Program-made: the position numbers and the translations under genes
Assembly: GCA_046290815.1 (NCBI GenBank)
Contig: JBKBUF010000028.1
Location: 1 to 64,000, forward strand
Direction of reading: 5' to 3'
DNA: 64,000 nucleotides
Origin: JBKBUF01 sp046290815
GTDB lineage: Bacteria > Bacteroidota > Bacteroidia > Cytophagales > Cytophagaceae
Notes under the pieces: generated by a model
What the model was told of the DNA's origin: nothing
Databases searched by the model: none
The model's input: only the letters and a program-made list of their open reading frames with translations
Shown here: positions 25,001-34,217 of the stretch, piece by piece
Layout: each line of letters starts with the position of its first letter
Numbering within the stretch: the stretch's first letter is position 1

Positions 25001-25139
25001 GAATAGGGTATTGAAATCAGAGTTTGACAAGCCGGAATTCTTACTGGATTTGGAAAAAATACCTGAAGGAGTATACCTTCTGCTGATATCAGATAACGAT
25101 GGAAATCAACTGATGCAAAAGGTAAGTGTTGTAAAATAA
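22095..25139 (+). CDS. Secreted T9SS protein with six to seven tandem cysteine-bearing repeats
   Basis: A 1014-residue protein with signal peptide MRIVIIILSLLFAQLLLAQ. About 128-residue repeats begin near residues 20, 145, 274, 400, 530 and 658, each opening with P-x-NDEC, then DVFYKF, a GLDVVVGVF-like strand, a C..NEAG segment and TYYIKV; a diverged seventh begins near 785 (HDLWYTFVA). The last about 80 residues are a T9SS sorting domain (AYPNPATISL ... GVYLLLISDNDG). The repeats look like pre-peptidase C-terminal-type beta sandwiches. Probably a surface structural or adhesive protein; no catalytic motif is seen. Confidence 0.8.
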   Translation: MRIVIIILSLLFAQLLLAQPANDECSGAILLTPSTTCTNVNGTIQGATRSTITTGCSSYGDVFYKFVAGSPSATINVKPETGLNLVVGLFDACGTSSSIICKDGAGYGGLETITLTNFIPGNTYYIKIGSNVSSYTKYAFTVCVVSSPNDECIFASTITPTANCNSSITGSLLEATTSTVTTSCGGFHDVFYKFVANASAVRIRTSPNSTSLDLMFSVYTNCSGDALYCVDETSAGAVEVLLMEGLTTGTTYYIKVASKNQDPPGKTFGICVQNAPANDHCSNATSLTPSSSCSNLSGTLDVSTVSSMSSSCPSEKDVFYKFVASVSSTLIKVTPSAGLDVVVGVFTACDGAALTCANEQAAGGIESINLTGLTIGTTYFIKVASAVASPSTNTFTICMQNSPSNDECSAAIALISGSTTCNAYTGTLNVANTSALSNACSGYNDVFFKFTASASTATITVSPEAGLDVTVGVFKECTDQTSLSCVNEAGAGGTENVYLSSLTSGAVYIVKIASASVQPSAHGFTVCVKNPPANDECANAININPSVGYFPTAGNLREATTSATTTNCGGFNDVFFKFTANNSSPTITVEPQAGLDVMVGIYTSCSSSTPLACVNNAGNGLSEVIRLSNLTTTNVYYIKVSSVEASPSVTSFNIVVQNPPSNDNCSGAFNLNFTSTCTPGNATLANATNSSITSPSCVLYNDVFYSFTANTYAASIRVVPSSGLDAVVSLYDACDGALISCVNTGGLGVTEVLNTNKLVSGNNYRIQVGSSLQSPASNTFTICVHSQNNDEKEFSKPLTSTVPCDNNFILDNGTQSPGKMVCDNSTDPMFNYKHDLWYTFVAVSTKYNITASREASNSFGVELQDEAGTSLLCERASVKMGGGPSSTVVSSISTLTIGNTYYIRIGKDGLGGYNELFKLCATPVNIPTGLQEDKTNNNLFAYPNPATISLTVHSSLSGKQSVELLNYNGNRVLKSEFDKPEFLLDLEKIPEGVYLLLISDNDGNQLMQKVSVVK

Positions 25140-25143
25140 TTAC

Positions 25144-25218
25144 CTTCATCGTGCTCGTTTGCAACTTCATCGTCCTCGTTTGCAACGAGGATGTCTGAGA
25201 AATGCGATTGTATCGCAT
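25144..25218. repeat. Dispersed repeat with two hairpins
   Basis: A 21-base word is repeated directly at 25144-25164 and 25165-25185 with one difference. CCTCGTTTGCAACGAGG (25174-25190) and ATGCGATTGTATCGCAT (25202-25218) are hairpins. Diverged copies of the same order of words occur at 40728-40770 and 52119-52165. The element lies between convergent genes; four copies of AATTAAG follow near 25260-25288. Confidence 0.6.
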
Positions 25219-25385
25219 TTAAACTAAAATTACCGTAGTGCGGTATAAGGCCAAATTTAATTAAGAATTAAGAATTAAGAATTAAGAATGAAAAACAGAA
25301 AGGATAAGCTTTAAGCTAAGGCATCAAACTTTGAATTTCCACTATTGACTAAGTTGGCAAAATAATTTCATTCAGGTTTGTAGTT

Positions 25386-26663
25386 CTAGTTTTTAACCAT
25401 CCGCAATCGTTCGGATCTATCGTTAGTGCTTATGGATAAAATGTATATTCCCGCTGGAAGGCTCTTTACATCAATGTTAATAGTTTGTCCGCTTTTAATG
25501 TAGCGGTTAACAAATCCTCCCCGGCTATCTATTATCTCAATTACTATATCAGTAAAAAAACTGCTTAATTCTAAATTCAAAACATCCTGAACGGGGTTAG
25601 ACTTCAGGTGAACGGTTGAAGAATTATCGGGAAGCATTCCGGCTGTATTACATGAATTACCTGTTGAAGTATAATTTTTTAAAACCTCCATTTGAGGTTT
25701 GTCGGTATTACCTTCCGGTTCTACGGATAATGAATAGCTTCCCCACCATGGACCGGCTGCCCAATAGGTTCCATTAATGCAATTGCTTTGAAGGTAACTC
25801 AGAAAATTGTCCAGAACATTTAACCACCTTGCATCATTGCCGGGAACTCCATACTCTCCAATGAAACCTTTTAAATTATGTTGCTGCAGCCATGCTACAA
25901 AAGGCTCTACTCTCACTACTCCAGTATTTGGTGAAGCATTTTCAGAATCATAGGTTCCGCTGTAAGCTCCGGAAGCATTCTTGTCGAAATACACATGAGC
26001 TTCAAAAATAAGTTTGTTATCGGGATCAACAAGGTCTTTCAGATTATTGCTTACAGAGGGCCAGCGTTCTGCAGAGCTCCAGCTATCACCCCCAACAAGA
26101 ATATTTGTGGAATGATCTATTGTACGAATTTTATCAATAACAGCCTGGGCGATTGAAAACCAGGGAGCCGCCGGAAGCATATCGTGAGGCTCGTTCATAA
26201 TGCCATATCCCCAAATATTAGTTTTATCCTTAAATGCTGCAGCCAGTTTTCCCCATACATCTGTTACATGTTCTACAGGCAGCGAGGCGGAACCTATTAT
26301 ATATTCAGTCCCGTTTATTTTTCTTCTGCCATAATTATGAAGATCCAGAATAACCTGCATATCTCTTTCTGCAGCTTTATCTACAAAAGAGATTATTCTT
26401 TGCAGTTCTGTAGCATCTAAATTTCCTCCGGGTGTATGCTGGACCCTTTCTCATTTAAAAGGTAATCTGATTAAAGTAAGACCTTTGGATTTAAAATAAT
26501 CCAATTCTGCTACAGTAGGATAAGTATAGTGACTGTTATATGTTCCGGGGAAAACACTTCCGAATTCCGCTCCGGAAAGATTTACTCCAAAAGGAGTCTG
26601 CTGAGCATTAGTTACCTGAATGAAAACAAAAAACAGTAGATAAAGTAAGCAGACTTTCTTCAT
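25386..26663 (-). pseudogene. Secreted GH5 cellulase-like gene with an in-frame TGA
   Basis: Reading on the minus strand from ATG at 26663 gives a signal peptide (MKKVCLLYLLFFVFIQVTNA) and a GH5 start (PFGVNLSGAEFG, LTLIRLPFK), then TGA at 26451-26453, then the same frame continues ERVQHTPGG and MQVILDLHNYG. GH5 enzymes have Trp after LPFK (LPFKWER), so one base change TGG to TGA explains the break. Downstream parts are intact: GIMNEPHD with the acid/base Glu, GFIGEYG with the nucleophile Glu, and a T9SS tail. It is a recent nonsense mutation, a sequencing error, or very unlikely read-through. Without the first 70 residues no signal peptide remains. Confidence 0.85.
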
Positions 26664-27040
26664 AAAAAAAGGGCTAAAGTATTTTTATTCTTCTACGAAT
26701 AAAATGTGATATGGATATACTTCAGTCCTTTTTTCTGAAGAAAGATTGCCAATTAATCCCATAACAGATATTAAGGTTCGTGAAGACACGAACCAAGGCG
26801 AAGCCCTTCTAACACCAACAACGGCATGAAAGCAATCATGCATCATTATTAGCGATCCCTCCTACGTCGGGATGACAGGATAATTCGACTTAAGTAGTAT
26901 TTTATTTTGTGCAATGCTTCAAAGGGATTTACACCGGTGTCAATAATCAGTTTTCGAAAAAAAATTAAATTAATTGCAGGGGTTATTGGTTCAAATCCCG
27001 GCGGGTTCAAAATGAAGTTATAATGGAAATAATGCTTAAC
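26664..27040. other. Intergenic region with repeat fragments
   Basis: About 380 bases. It contains AACACCAACAA near 26811, a fragment of the hairpin family at 21991 and 28070, and a CCTACGTCGGGATGAC segment near 26870 of the kind dispersed in Bacteroidota genomes. No gene or convincing promoter seen. Confidence 0.45.
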
Positions 27041-27421
27041 TTATACCAGACTTTGTATTTCCTCCAATGACTTTCCTTTAAAATCAGCGAAACGATATTC
27101 TTTATAGTGGGCTCTCAGGTGAAGGATTAAATCTCTCCTGGTGGGAGTAGCAGGCAGTTGAGCTGGTATTTCATCCATCTGCAGAATATAATATCCTTGT
27201 TTATTAATAGCGGCCAGCATTTCTTCAGTGGGTTCCTCCATATGGCAGAACTGGCATTCTTCAATGTCCAGCTTGTTGTCGGATTCATTTATTTCCTGTA
27301 AATATTTCTTTCCGTATTGATAAACCAGTTCGGCTTTAATACCTGCCGGAACGATAATGTCAAAATGCATGACGTTACCGTCTTTCTTTTTTACATATGT
27401 ATCCCAGACTGCTACATTCAT
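27041..27421 (-). CDS. DUF2024 family protein
   Basis: A 126-residue protein that opens MNVAVWDTYVKKKDGNVMHFDIIVP, the hallmark of DUF2024, and contains CQFCHMEEPTEEM near the middle. The family is small, cytosolic and of unknown function. I start it at the ATG before NVAVWDTYV; an upstream frame extension of 21 residues looks non-coding. It lies 79 bases downstream of the VOC gene on the same strand. Confidence 0.85.
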   Translation of the reverse strand: MNVAVWDTYVKKKDGNVMHFDIIVPAGIKAELVYQYGKKYLQEINESDNKLDIEECQFCHMEEPTEEMLAAINKQGYYILQMDEIPAQLPATPTRRDLILHLRAHYKEYRFADFKGKSLEEIQSLV

Positions 27422-27500
27422 GGTAAAAATAGTTTTATTATTTTGACGAATAAATAATACTCCAAATCTGCATAAAAAATTCAAATATTTGGCCGATCAA

Positions 27501-27947
27501 CTATTGAAGCGCTTCCGCCAATCCGATCAGTATACCTTCATGTCCTCTGATATAGCATAGCCGGTAAGCATTCTCATACTGCACCACTTCGCTCATGAGT
27601 TCAGCACCATGCTTACTGAGCCTGGATAGAACATCATCAAGCTTCTCTACGGTGAACATGACCCGAAGGTAACCCAGAGCGTTCACAGGCGCAGTACGGT
27701 GATCGGCGACAGTTAGCGGATTGATAAAACGTGAAAGCTCAAGCCTGTTATGGCCATCCGGTGTTACCATCATAGCGATCTCTACTTTCTGGTTTCCCAG
27801 TCCGGTAACCCGCCCGGCCCACTCTCCTTCTATCGTCGCCCGGCCTTCAAGTTGCAGTCCCAGGTCAGTGAAAAAGTCTATGGCGCCATCGAGTGATTCG
27901 ACTACGATACCAACATTGTGCATTATGGGTAATTTGATATTTGACAT
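27501..27947 (-). CDS. VOC (glyoxalase/bleomycin-resistance fold) protein
   Basis: A 148-residue protein: HNVGIVVESLDGAIDFFTDLG near the start and a second half with LGYLRVMFTVEKLDDVLSRL and ENAYRLCYIRGHEGILIGLAE, giving the paired beta-alpha-beta-beta-beta units and a final metal-type Glu of the VOC superfamily. The substrate cannot be told. Its DNA is visibly GC-richer than that of neighbours, consistent with acquisition from another lineage, though this is only by eye. Confidence 0.8.
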   Translation of the reverse strand: MSNIKLPIMHNVGIVVESLDGAIDFFTDLGLQLEGRATIEGEWAGRVTGLGNQKVEIAMMVTPDGHNRLELSRFINPLTVADHRTAPVNALGYLRVMFTVEKLDDVLSRLSKHGAELMSEVVQYENAYRLCYIRGHEGILIGLAEALQ

Positions 27948-28634
27948 ATCTTATTTGGATTTAAAGCCCTATAGAGGAAATCATTGAATTATTTTCAGAT
28001 TGAAATATACAATTATAAATTAATTTATCGGCTCTGGCTTGTCCCGATACCAATAAGCTGACTCTTGCCATTGTTGGTGTTTGGGTTGTTTTTGGCGGTG
28101 GCAACACCAACAATTTTACCTTATTAGATTATTTTTCCCTTGTAATTACCACAGGAATTACCAGAAGTTGTTTGTGCTGCAGCCCCTATAGCCATAGCAA
28201 ACTGCAACAAAGGCAACTGCGAAACATAGCACAGTTATCACCGCAGGCATCCAGACCGTCTATAGTTGTTTGGGCAATACTGTCCTCCAACCAACGAAAA
28301 TATAAAGCAGGTAAAAGAAGTTTTTCCATTCGCAACTTAATATATTCAAGCTTCGTATTGGATCAAGATCTAATTCTTATCGATCAAACAGTGAAAATTT
28401 GCTATTAACCTGAATATTAGAAAGAAGAGGCGAAATGGAAAAAATATGAATTATTATCCCTTTGTCTGTATACCTTATTCTGGTTTTTAACCTGCTATTA
28501 ATTTAAAATCCGGCACGGTGCTTAAGTAACAATTTATGACTTGCACATAACTAATTTTCAAGTAGTTGAAATGTATATTGTTAATCAGTTAAAAAAATAA
28601 CCCAAAATAAAACTCTAAATAAAAATTTATCAAA
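27948..28634. other. Intergenic region with a hairpin repeat and possible gene debris
   Basis: About 690 bases. The hairpin repeat copy is at 28070-28140. Next to it, on the minus strand of about 28138-28275, one frame reads EDSIAQTTIDGLDACGDNCAMFRSC and a neighbouring frame continues LLQFAMAIGAAAQTTSGNSCG, which looks like a frameshifted tail of a lost gene. A 78-codon plus-strand frame at 28172 lies over this debris and is not convincing. From 28410 to 28634 I see only AT-rich leader sequence. Confidence 0.4.
28070..28140. repeat. Dispersed hairpin repeat, second copy
   Basis: Matches 21991-22061 nearly base for base: ATTGTTGGTGTT ... CACCAACAAT followed by TTTACC..TTAGATTATTTTTCCCT. The arms are complementary and are conserved together with the 3' flank, so this is a mobile or REP-type unit rather than chance. 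Confidence 0.7.
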
Positions 28635-30783
28635 ATGAAAAAACTTTTTCAGGCCTTTGTATTCTTTATGTTGGCTTTCACTTCTGCCGGATTTGCACAG
28701 ACCGGTTACCTTTCGGAAGCTTATCATTTTATTACACTTGCATGTTCCTCAGGGACGGCTAACCGTTCAGGAGTGGCTTATAACCCTCAAAAGAAATTAT
28801 ATTATAGTGTAAATGCAGGTTCATCATCATATCCTATTGAGACTTATAATGAGAGTGGAACCAAAGTAAATTTTGAACAGTCCGGATTTGATTACAGAGG
28901 TCTTTGGTGGAATCCAAATAACAATTCATTAGAAGGAAATGGATTGGGAACTTCCGGAATTCACCGTCATAATCTGAACCCAACAACAGGGTATGCAGAA
29001 AATGGCGGCACTGTATTTCTGGCAGGAACAACCACGGTTAATCAATGGTGCGGCGATTACAATTATATAAATAATGAAATTGTTTACCATAACAATGGGA
29101 ACATAGTAAGATATAGTGGTACCAACAATTCACAATTAGCAACCATAGCAATTACAGGACTTCCTGTTGCTACCTCTAATTTAAATTCAAACAGTATAAT
29201 ATATACAGGTAAAACCAATTACGAATACGGTGTGTACGACTTTACCAACAGGAAACTTTATCTCATAAACCTGGCTGGTGAATTTAAAGGTGAAATTCCT
29301 TTACCGAATACAGCCCCGCAAAATTCTAATTTCAGAATGTCCTTTGCCAATAATATCCTTTTTCTATATAATAGTACAAGCTTGAGTTGGATGGGTTATT
29401 CTTTAATTTGTCAACCTACAAGCTCCAACCATACTATTAGCTCTTGTGGTCCTTATACCTTCAACAATCAAACATATACGGAATCAGGGGTATATACCCT
29501 TACCACCACCAACTCCAGAGGTTGTGATTCAATCATTACCTTAAATCTTACTGTTAATCCCATCCCTGTTGTTGTGGCAAATGCTTCTGCTAACAATGTT
29601 TGTCCCGGGAGTAATGTAACATTAACCGGATCAGGTGCTAATACTTATGTTTGGGATAATGATGTTGAAAATGGAATTTCATTTACTATTACATCTACTC
29701 AGACTTATAATGTAACCGGAACTGACGCCAACAATTGTTCCAACAGCGACGAAATTACCATAACTGTAACAACTGATTCTGAAAAACCTCAAATTACAAA
29801 TGTTCCTTCAGATATTATCATAAATGCATCAACAGGTTCCTGCTCTGCAGTAGTTAGCTGGACGGATCCATTAGCTTCAGACAATTGTACGGTTACTTCC
29901 TTTACTTCCAATCACAGCAGTGGAAGTACTTTTCCAATCGGAACAACCATCGTTACTTATACAGCATCCGATTTTTCCGGAAACAGTTCAACGGCTTCTT
30001 TTACTGTACAGGTTAAAGATAACCAAAATCCGGTTATTGAAGGTTTGCCATCTGACATAACTATAAGTGCTGCTTCCGGTGCTTGTAATGCTGTCGCTAC
30101 CTGGGTCACTCCCACTGCTTCCGATAATTGCGGGGATGCGGGTCTATCTTCCACTCATATGTCCGGAGACATATTTGCTGTTGGTACGACAAAGGTTACA
30201 TACACTGCAACGGACAATTATGGAAACAATACTACAGCTTCGTTTAATATAATAGTAGAAGATACTCAGGCTCCGGAATTCGTTAATTGTCCGGCTAAAC
30301 AAACAGTTTGTGAAGGTGTGTATACCTTTGATACTCCTGCTGCTGTTGACAATTGTAGTGTGGCTGTACTGCAAACATCAGGGCCTCTTAGTGGTGATTA
30401 TTTAACAGCAGGTACATATTCAATAACCTTTGAGGCAACTGATGGTTCCGGTAATAAGGTTGGCTGCACTTAATACAGCTGAAATGGAAGTAACCGTATC
30501 TGTCTGTACAGGAACGGCAAATGCATCTGCGAATGCAGCATTAAAAATTTATCCGAATCCTGTTCATTACAGCTTTAACCTGACTTTTACCTCTCCTATT
30601 GCTGAGCAAGTGGAAATGACAATGATAAATTCTGCGGGAATGGTAGTAAAGACAGAACAATTAAATGTGAAAATAGGTGAAAACAACTTTATGTTTGATG
30701 CCTTTGAACTACCAAAGGGAATTTATTTTCTACAAATAAAATCCCAGGGAAGAATAATTAATCAAAAAGTAGTAGTAAACTAA
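28635..30783 (+). pseudogene. Secreted HYR-domain protein with a frameshift before its T9SS tail
   Basis: The first frame gives 612 residues: signal peptide (MKKLFQAFVFFMLAFTSAGFA), an unrecognised N-terminal domain, a Cys-rich linker and three HYR domains (about 380, 460 and 545) with DNC and GTT-x-V-x-Y-x-A motifs. It stops at GSGNKVGCT near 30473. Another frame overlapping there reads LNTAEMEVTVSVC and then a full T9SS sorting domain (IYPNPVHYSFN to the stop at 30783). Joining them through CT(F)NTAEMEV restores a normal HYR end, so two bases missing in a T-run near 30467-30470 would explain it. Either a recent frameshift or a read error; if real, the product could not be sorted by T9SS. 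Confidence 0.75.
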
Positions 30784-30810
30784 TACTGATATTGGACCTT
30801 AATTAGCGTT

Positions 30811-30850
30811 AAAATAAAGAGGCGGAATTTCTGCCTCTTTTTTATTTTTT
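30811..30850 (+). terminator. Intrinsic terminator
   Basis: AAGAGGC pairs with GCCTCTT around a GGAATTTCT loop, followed by TTTTTTATTTTTT. It follows the HYR protein gene by about 30 bases. Confidence 0.85.
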
Positions 30851-31030
30851 TAGTTTTCAAGTTCAGGATTTCTTGATTTGATTCCAGTATTTCCCCTTAT
30901 ATATTAAATTATCATGAATAGTAATAAGAAACTAATAATCAAATTAAGTATCAGAAAGATATTTTTTAATGATGAAAATTTTATTTAATTAAAAAAATAT
31001 TGATATTTATAACTTCCAAATTTTTCTTTT

Positions 31031-32446
31031 ATGTTCAGAATTATATTTTTTTTAAGCTACCTATTTTTTACTCAAATATCACCTGTTCTCAGTCAGGACT
31101 ACAATTTGTTTAACTCCAATAGAAAGTATCTATATACCGGCAACAATAAATATTACTCTGTTGAATTCGAAAATAAAATAATCAATGATCAGGATACCAC
31201 CCTTATAGTTTTTTCAAATGTACCATACGGATATCCTTTAAATTGCACTCCTCTTGCAGGTAATAAAATTATCAAATTCTATAATGGAAAAACCGTCATG
31301 TTTAATGAAATGAAGGATTCCATTTTTATTAATGTGAATGCGAAACTTAATGACTTTTGGAAGCTGTATACATTTTCAAATGGTAACTACTTTAAAGCAA
31401 CAGTTATCGATAAAGTAAAAGAAAATATTTTAGGGGAAGAAGACAGCCTAAAGTATATAGGGCTTGAACTGTATGATGTTGATAATTCTCTTATTTCGGA
31501 TGATTATCCTATAATAAAAATCAGTAAAAATCATGGGCTAATATCATCCCCTGTCTTTTTCCTGCTTCCTGAAATTACAGGCATTGTTGAGCTATGTGGA
31601 ATTGAAAATCCTGATAAAGGATTTGAAGGACTAAAAAACCGGCATGCTTATGATTTTGAAATCGGAGATGAATTTCATTATTATTATGATTATTATAACA
31701 ATACTGAAAAAAATCATTTAACAAGGAAACGTTGGATAATAAAAAAGGTAATCGAAAAAGAAATCACTGCACATACAATAAAATACAAATTTGAATATAA
31801 GGAAAAATACACTTACAGTTATTTAATTATACCAACTCCCCCACCACCAGATCCTTCGTATCACTCAAGCACTACCTATAGCATCGGGACGGAAAATTTT
31901 GATATTGAAAAAGACCTTCATCCGGAAAATGTTGCATTGAATATTCCATTGTTAGTTTCTGGTCAATATATGAAATGGGCCAACCTGAGTACCAATTCAA
32001 ATTATTTCAACAGATTTGTAAAAACTATAGATAAAAATGATCAAAACGGGAGTTACATAACAGAGATCGGTGAAGGTATTGGATTTATTAAATATGAAAA
32101 TTTTCCTAATGTTCCTTTTTATTATATAAAGGAAATAAATCAGCTTGTATATTATAAAAAAGGAGATGAAGAATGGGGTACTCCGATAAACCAAAGTGAG
32201 GTATTGAATGCCGAAGCACCTTCAATCTTTAAAGAATCTAAAGTTTATGTTTCAGGCTCTCAGTTTTATTATTCGGAAGATACTGCATATAACCTGGACC
32301 TTTATAATCTTGAAGGAAAATTGATTGCGTCATACAACAACATTGTCGGCTCGGTTTCTTTATCCGGACTAAATTCTTCTGTTTATACCTATATTTTAAC
32401 TACTAAAGGTCAATCAAGCCGAGGTTCCTTTGTATTGGCAAAATAG
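31031..32446 (+). CDS. Secreted T9SS protein of unknown function
   Basis: A 471-residue protein with signal peptide MFRIIFFLSYLFFTQISPVLS. The body is rich in Tyr, Asn and Lys and holds a proline run (IPTPPPPDPSYH) near residue 275; no known domain is recognised. The end (KVYVSGSQFYYSEDTAYNL ... VYTYILTTKGQSSRGSFVLAK) has the pattern of a T9SS sorting domain, although its usual YPNP is replaced. Strongly AT-rich. Likely an exported lineage-specific protein. Confidence 0.65.
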   Translation: MFRIIFFLSYLFFTQISPVLSQDYNLFNSNRKYLYTGNNKYYSVEFENKIINDQDTTLIVFSNVPYGYPLNCTPLAGNKIIKFYNGKTVMFNEMKDSIFINVNAKLNDFWKLYTFSNGNYFKATVIDKVKENILGEEDSLKYIGLELYDVDNSLISDDYPIIKISKNHGLISSPVFFLLPEITGIVELCGIENPDKGFEGLKNRHAYDFEIGDEFHYYYDYYNNTEKNHLTRKRWIIKKVIEKEITAHTIKYKFEYKEKYTYSYLIIPTPPPPDPSYHSSTTYSIGTENFDIEKDLHPENVALNIPLLVSGQYMKWANLSTNSNYFNRFVKTIDKNDQNGSYITEIGEGIGFIKYENFPNVPFYYIKEINQLVYYKKGDEEWGTPINQSEVLNAEAPSIFKESKVYVSGSQFYYSEDTAYNLDLYNLEGKLIASYNNIVGSVSLSGLNSSVYTYILTTKGQSSRGSFVLAK

Positions 32447-32900
32447 ATTCGGTACAGTTCAAATTACTCATAATACAATGGAAAGTACAGAAATATGAAG
32501 AGATTGTAGATTTTTAAGGACTGGTGTTTGGCCTGTTTGGCTTTTGATTTCATTCCGTTTAAGTAACTCCACCACATTACTTCCACATTCAGAAGAATAC
32601 AAAACTTCCTTCCTTCCCAAGATAGGAATTTCCGGACACTAAATTAATTTTCGGTCTTCCTGGTTCAACCTACCATCTTGTCTCGTCAATAAAATACTAC
32701 TAAAATGAGATGTGCATTAATGAAAATCCCGGATTAATTACCCTGCAAACAAATGGAACAGCCTCGAGATAAGGGCTAAATCACACAGAATTCAAAAAAT
32801 TTATAGAAATGCCTAAAGAATTCCGGGATCTGGAAAAATTTCCTGCATCATTTTATTTTTTCACCGTCTTAAGGATATATAACCTAAAACTATAGACGAT
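32447..32900. other. Intergenic region upstream of the arsenic-type operon
   Basis: About 450 bases. On the minus strand near 32520-32610 a short frame reads CGSNVVELLKRNEIKSQTGQ, which could be debris of an older gene, but it has no start and no recognisable family. No ArsR-type operator or clear promoter is visible before the 32901 ATG. Confidence 0.35.
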
Positions 32901-34217
32901 ATGAATGACCATAAACTACCTGTAGCTATTATTGGCGGAGGTCCCGTAGGACTGGCTGCAGCAGCACACCTGGTAAAGCGAAATGAACCTTTTATCCTGT
33001 TCGAATCAGGGAAAACCATAGGAGCTAATGTGCTCAGTTGGGGACATGTGAAGGTGTTTTCTCCATGGAAATATAATATTGATAAAGTTGCTGAAGAACT
33101 GTTATTGAAAACCGGCTGGACTGCTCCTGACATGGAAGAGGTTTGTACCGGTTCGGAGCTTTATCATAATTATTTCCTGCCTCTTTCCAATCATCCTTTA
33201 ATAAAGCCTTTCATTTATGTTGATGCAAAAGTAATGGCTATCGGCAGAAAAGGATTGGATAAAATGAAAACCCACAACAGAGAAAAGCAGCCTTTTGTCA
33301 TTCAGGTTTTGAAAGGTTCTGAAAGCATGATGTTCGAAGCAAGGGCTGTGATCGATGCTTCAGGGACCTGGCAAAATAATAATCCTATTGGCTCCGGTGG
33401 TGTGTTTGCCTTTGGTGAATTGGAGAACAAAGAGAAAATTTTTTATGGAATCCCTGAGGTATTGAAGACGCATAAAAACCGGTATAAAAATAAAAATGTT
33501 GCAGTGGTTGGTAGCGGCCATTCTGCTATTAACTCGATCCTGGAACTGGATCAACTAAAGGCGGAGTTTCCCGAAACGCAAATCCATTGGATACTCCGGA
33601 AAGAAAATATCAAAGATGTATTCGGAGGAAAGGAAAACGATGCCCTTCCTGCCAGGGGTGCTTTGGGTATGAAGATCGAACAGTTAATACTGGAAGACCG
33701 TGTTTCAGTCTACTCTCCTTTTCAGATACATGAACTGCTCAATGAAAATAATAAATTAACCCTTATCGGTTTTCAGCGAAATGTGAAAAAGGCTTTGAAA
33801 GGCATCGATGAAATCATAAGCAATACGGGCAACCGACCTGACTTCTCCTTCCTCAGAGAAATTCGTGTGGACTATGACAGTTCCCTGGAAAGTGTCCCTT
33901 CCCTGGCAGAGCTGATCGACCCGAATATTCATAGTTGTGGTACGGTGCGTCCACATGGAGAAGCTGAACTAAGACAGAAGGAAAAGGATTTCTACATAGT
34001 AGGTATGAAAAGTTATGGCAGAGCTCCTACTTTTTTAATGGCGACAGGTTATGAGCAGGTAAGGTCGGTTGTAGCTGCACTGGCAGGTGATATGGAAGCT
34101 GCCAAAAGAGTGGAACTTGATCTGCCGGAAACCGGTGTATGTAGCACGGATTCTTCCGGAGGGTCTTGCTGCGGAGCAGCAGAAATAGAGTCACCAAAAG
34201 CCAAGGCCTGCTGCTGA
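32901..34217 (+). CDS. ArsO-like FAD/NAD(P)-binding monooxygenase with a Cys-rich tail
   Basis: A 438-residue flavoprotein. The FAD dinucleotide site is VAIIGGGPVGLAAAAHL near 8-24; the NAD(P) site is NVAVVGSGHSAINSILEL near 200-217; FSPWKYNIDK and the GRAPTFLMATGYEQ end are typical of ArsO-like putative monooxygenases of arsenic operons. The last about 30 residues hold CSTDSSGGSCCGAA and end KACC, a likely thiol site for As(III) or a soft metal. The stop overlaps the exporter start (TGATG). Substrate identity is inference from context. Confidence 0.75.
   Translation: MNDHKLPVAIIGGGPVGLAAAAHLVKRNEPFILFESGKTIGANVLSWGHVKVFSPWKYNIDKVAEELLLKTGWTAPDMEEVCTGSELYHNYFLPLSNHPLIKPFIYVDAKVMAIGRKGLDKMKTHNREKQPFVIQVLKGSESMMFEARAVIDASGTWQNNNPIGSGGVFAFGELENKEKIFYGIPEVLKTHKNRYKNKNVAVVGSGHSAINSILELDQLKAEFPETQIHWILRKENIKDVFGGKENDALPARGALGMKIEQLILEDRVSVYSPFQIHELLNENNKLTLIGFQRNVKKALKGIDEIISNTGNRPDFSFLREIRVDYDSSLESVPSLAELIDPNIHSCGTVRPHGEAELRQKEKDFYIVGMKSYGRAPTFLMATGYEQVRSVVAALAGDMEAAKRVELDLPETGVCSTDSSGGSCCGAAEIESPKAKACC

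Noticed and set aside
25386..26663. UGA recoding or selenocysteine in the GH5 gene
   Set aside because: The site is a conserved Trp, not a catalytic Cys, and TGA acts as an ordinary stop in other genes of the window.
28172..28408. 78-codon plus-strand frame
   Set aside because: It overlaps the minus-strand debris, has no recognisable family and has irregular composition for a gene.
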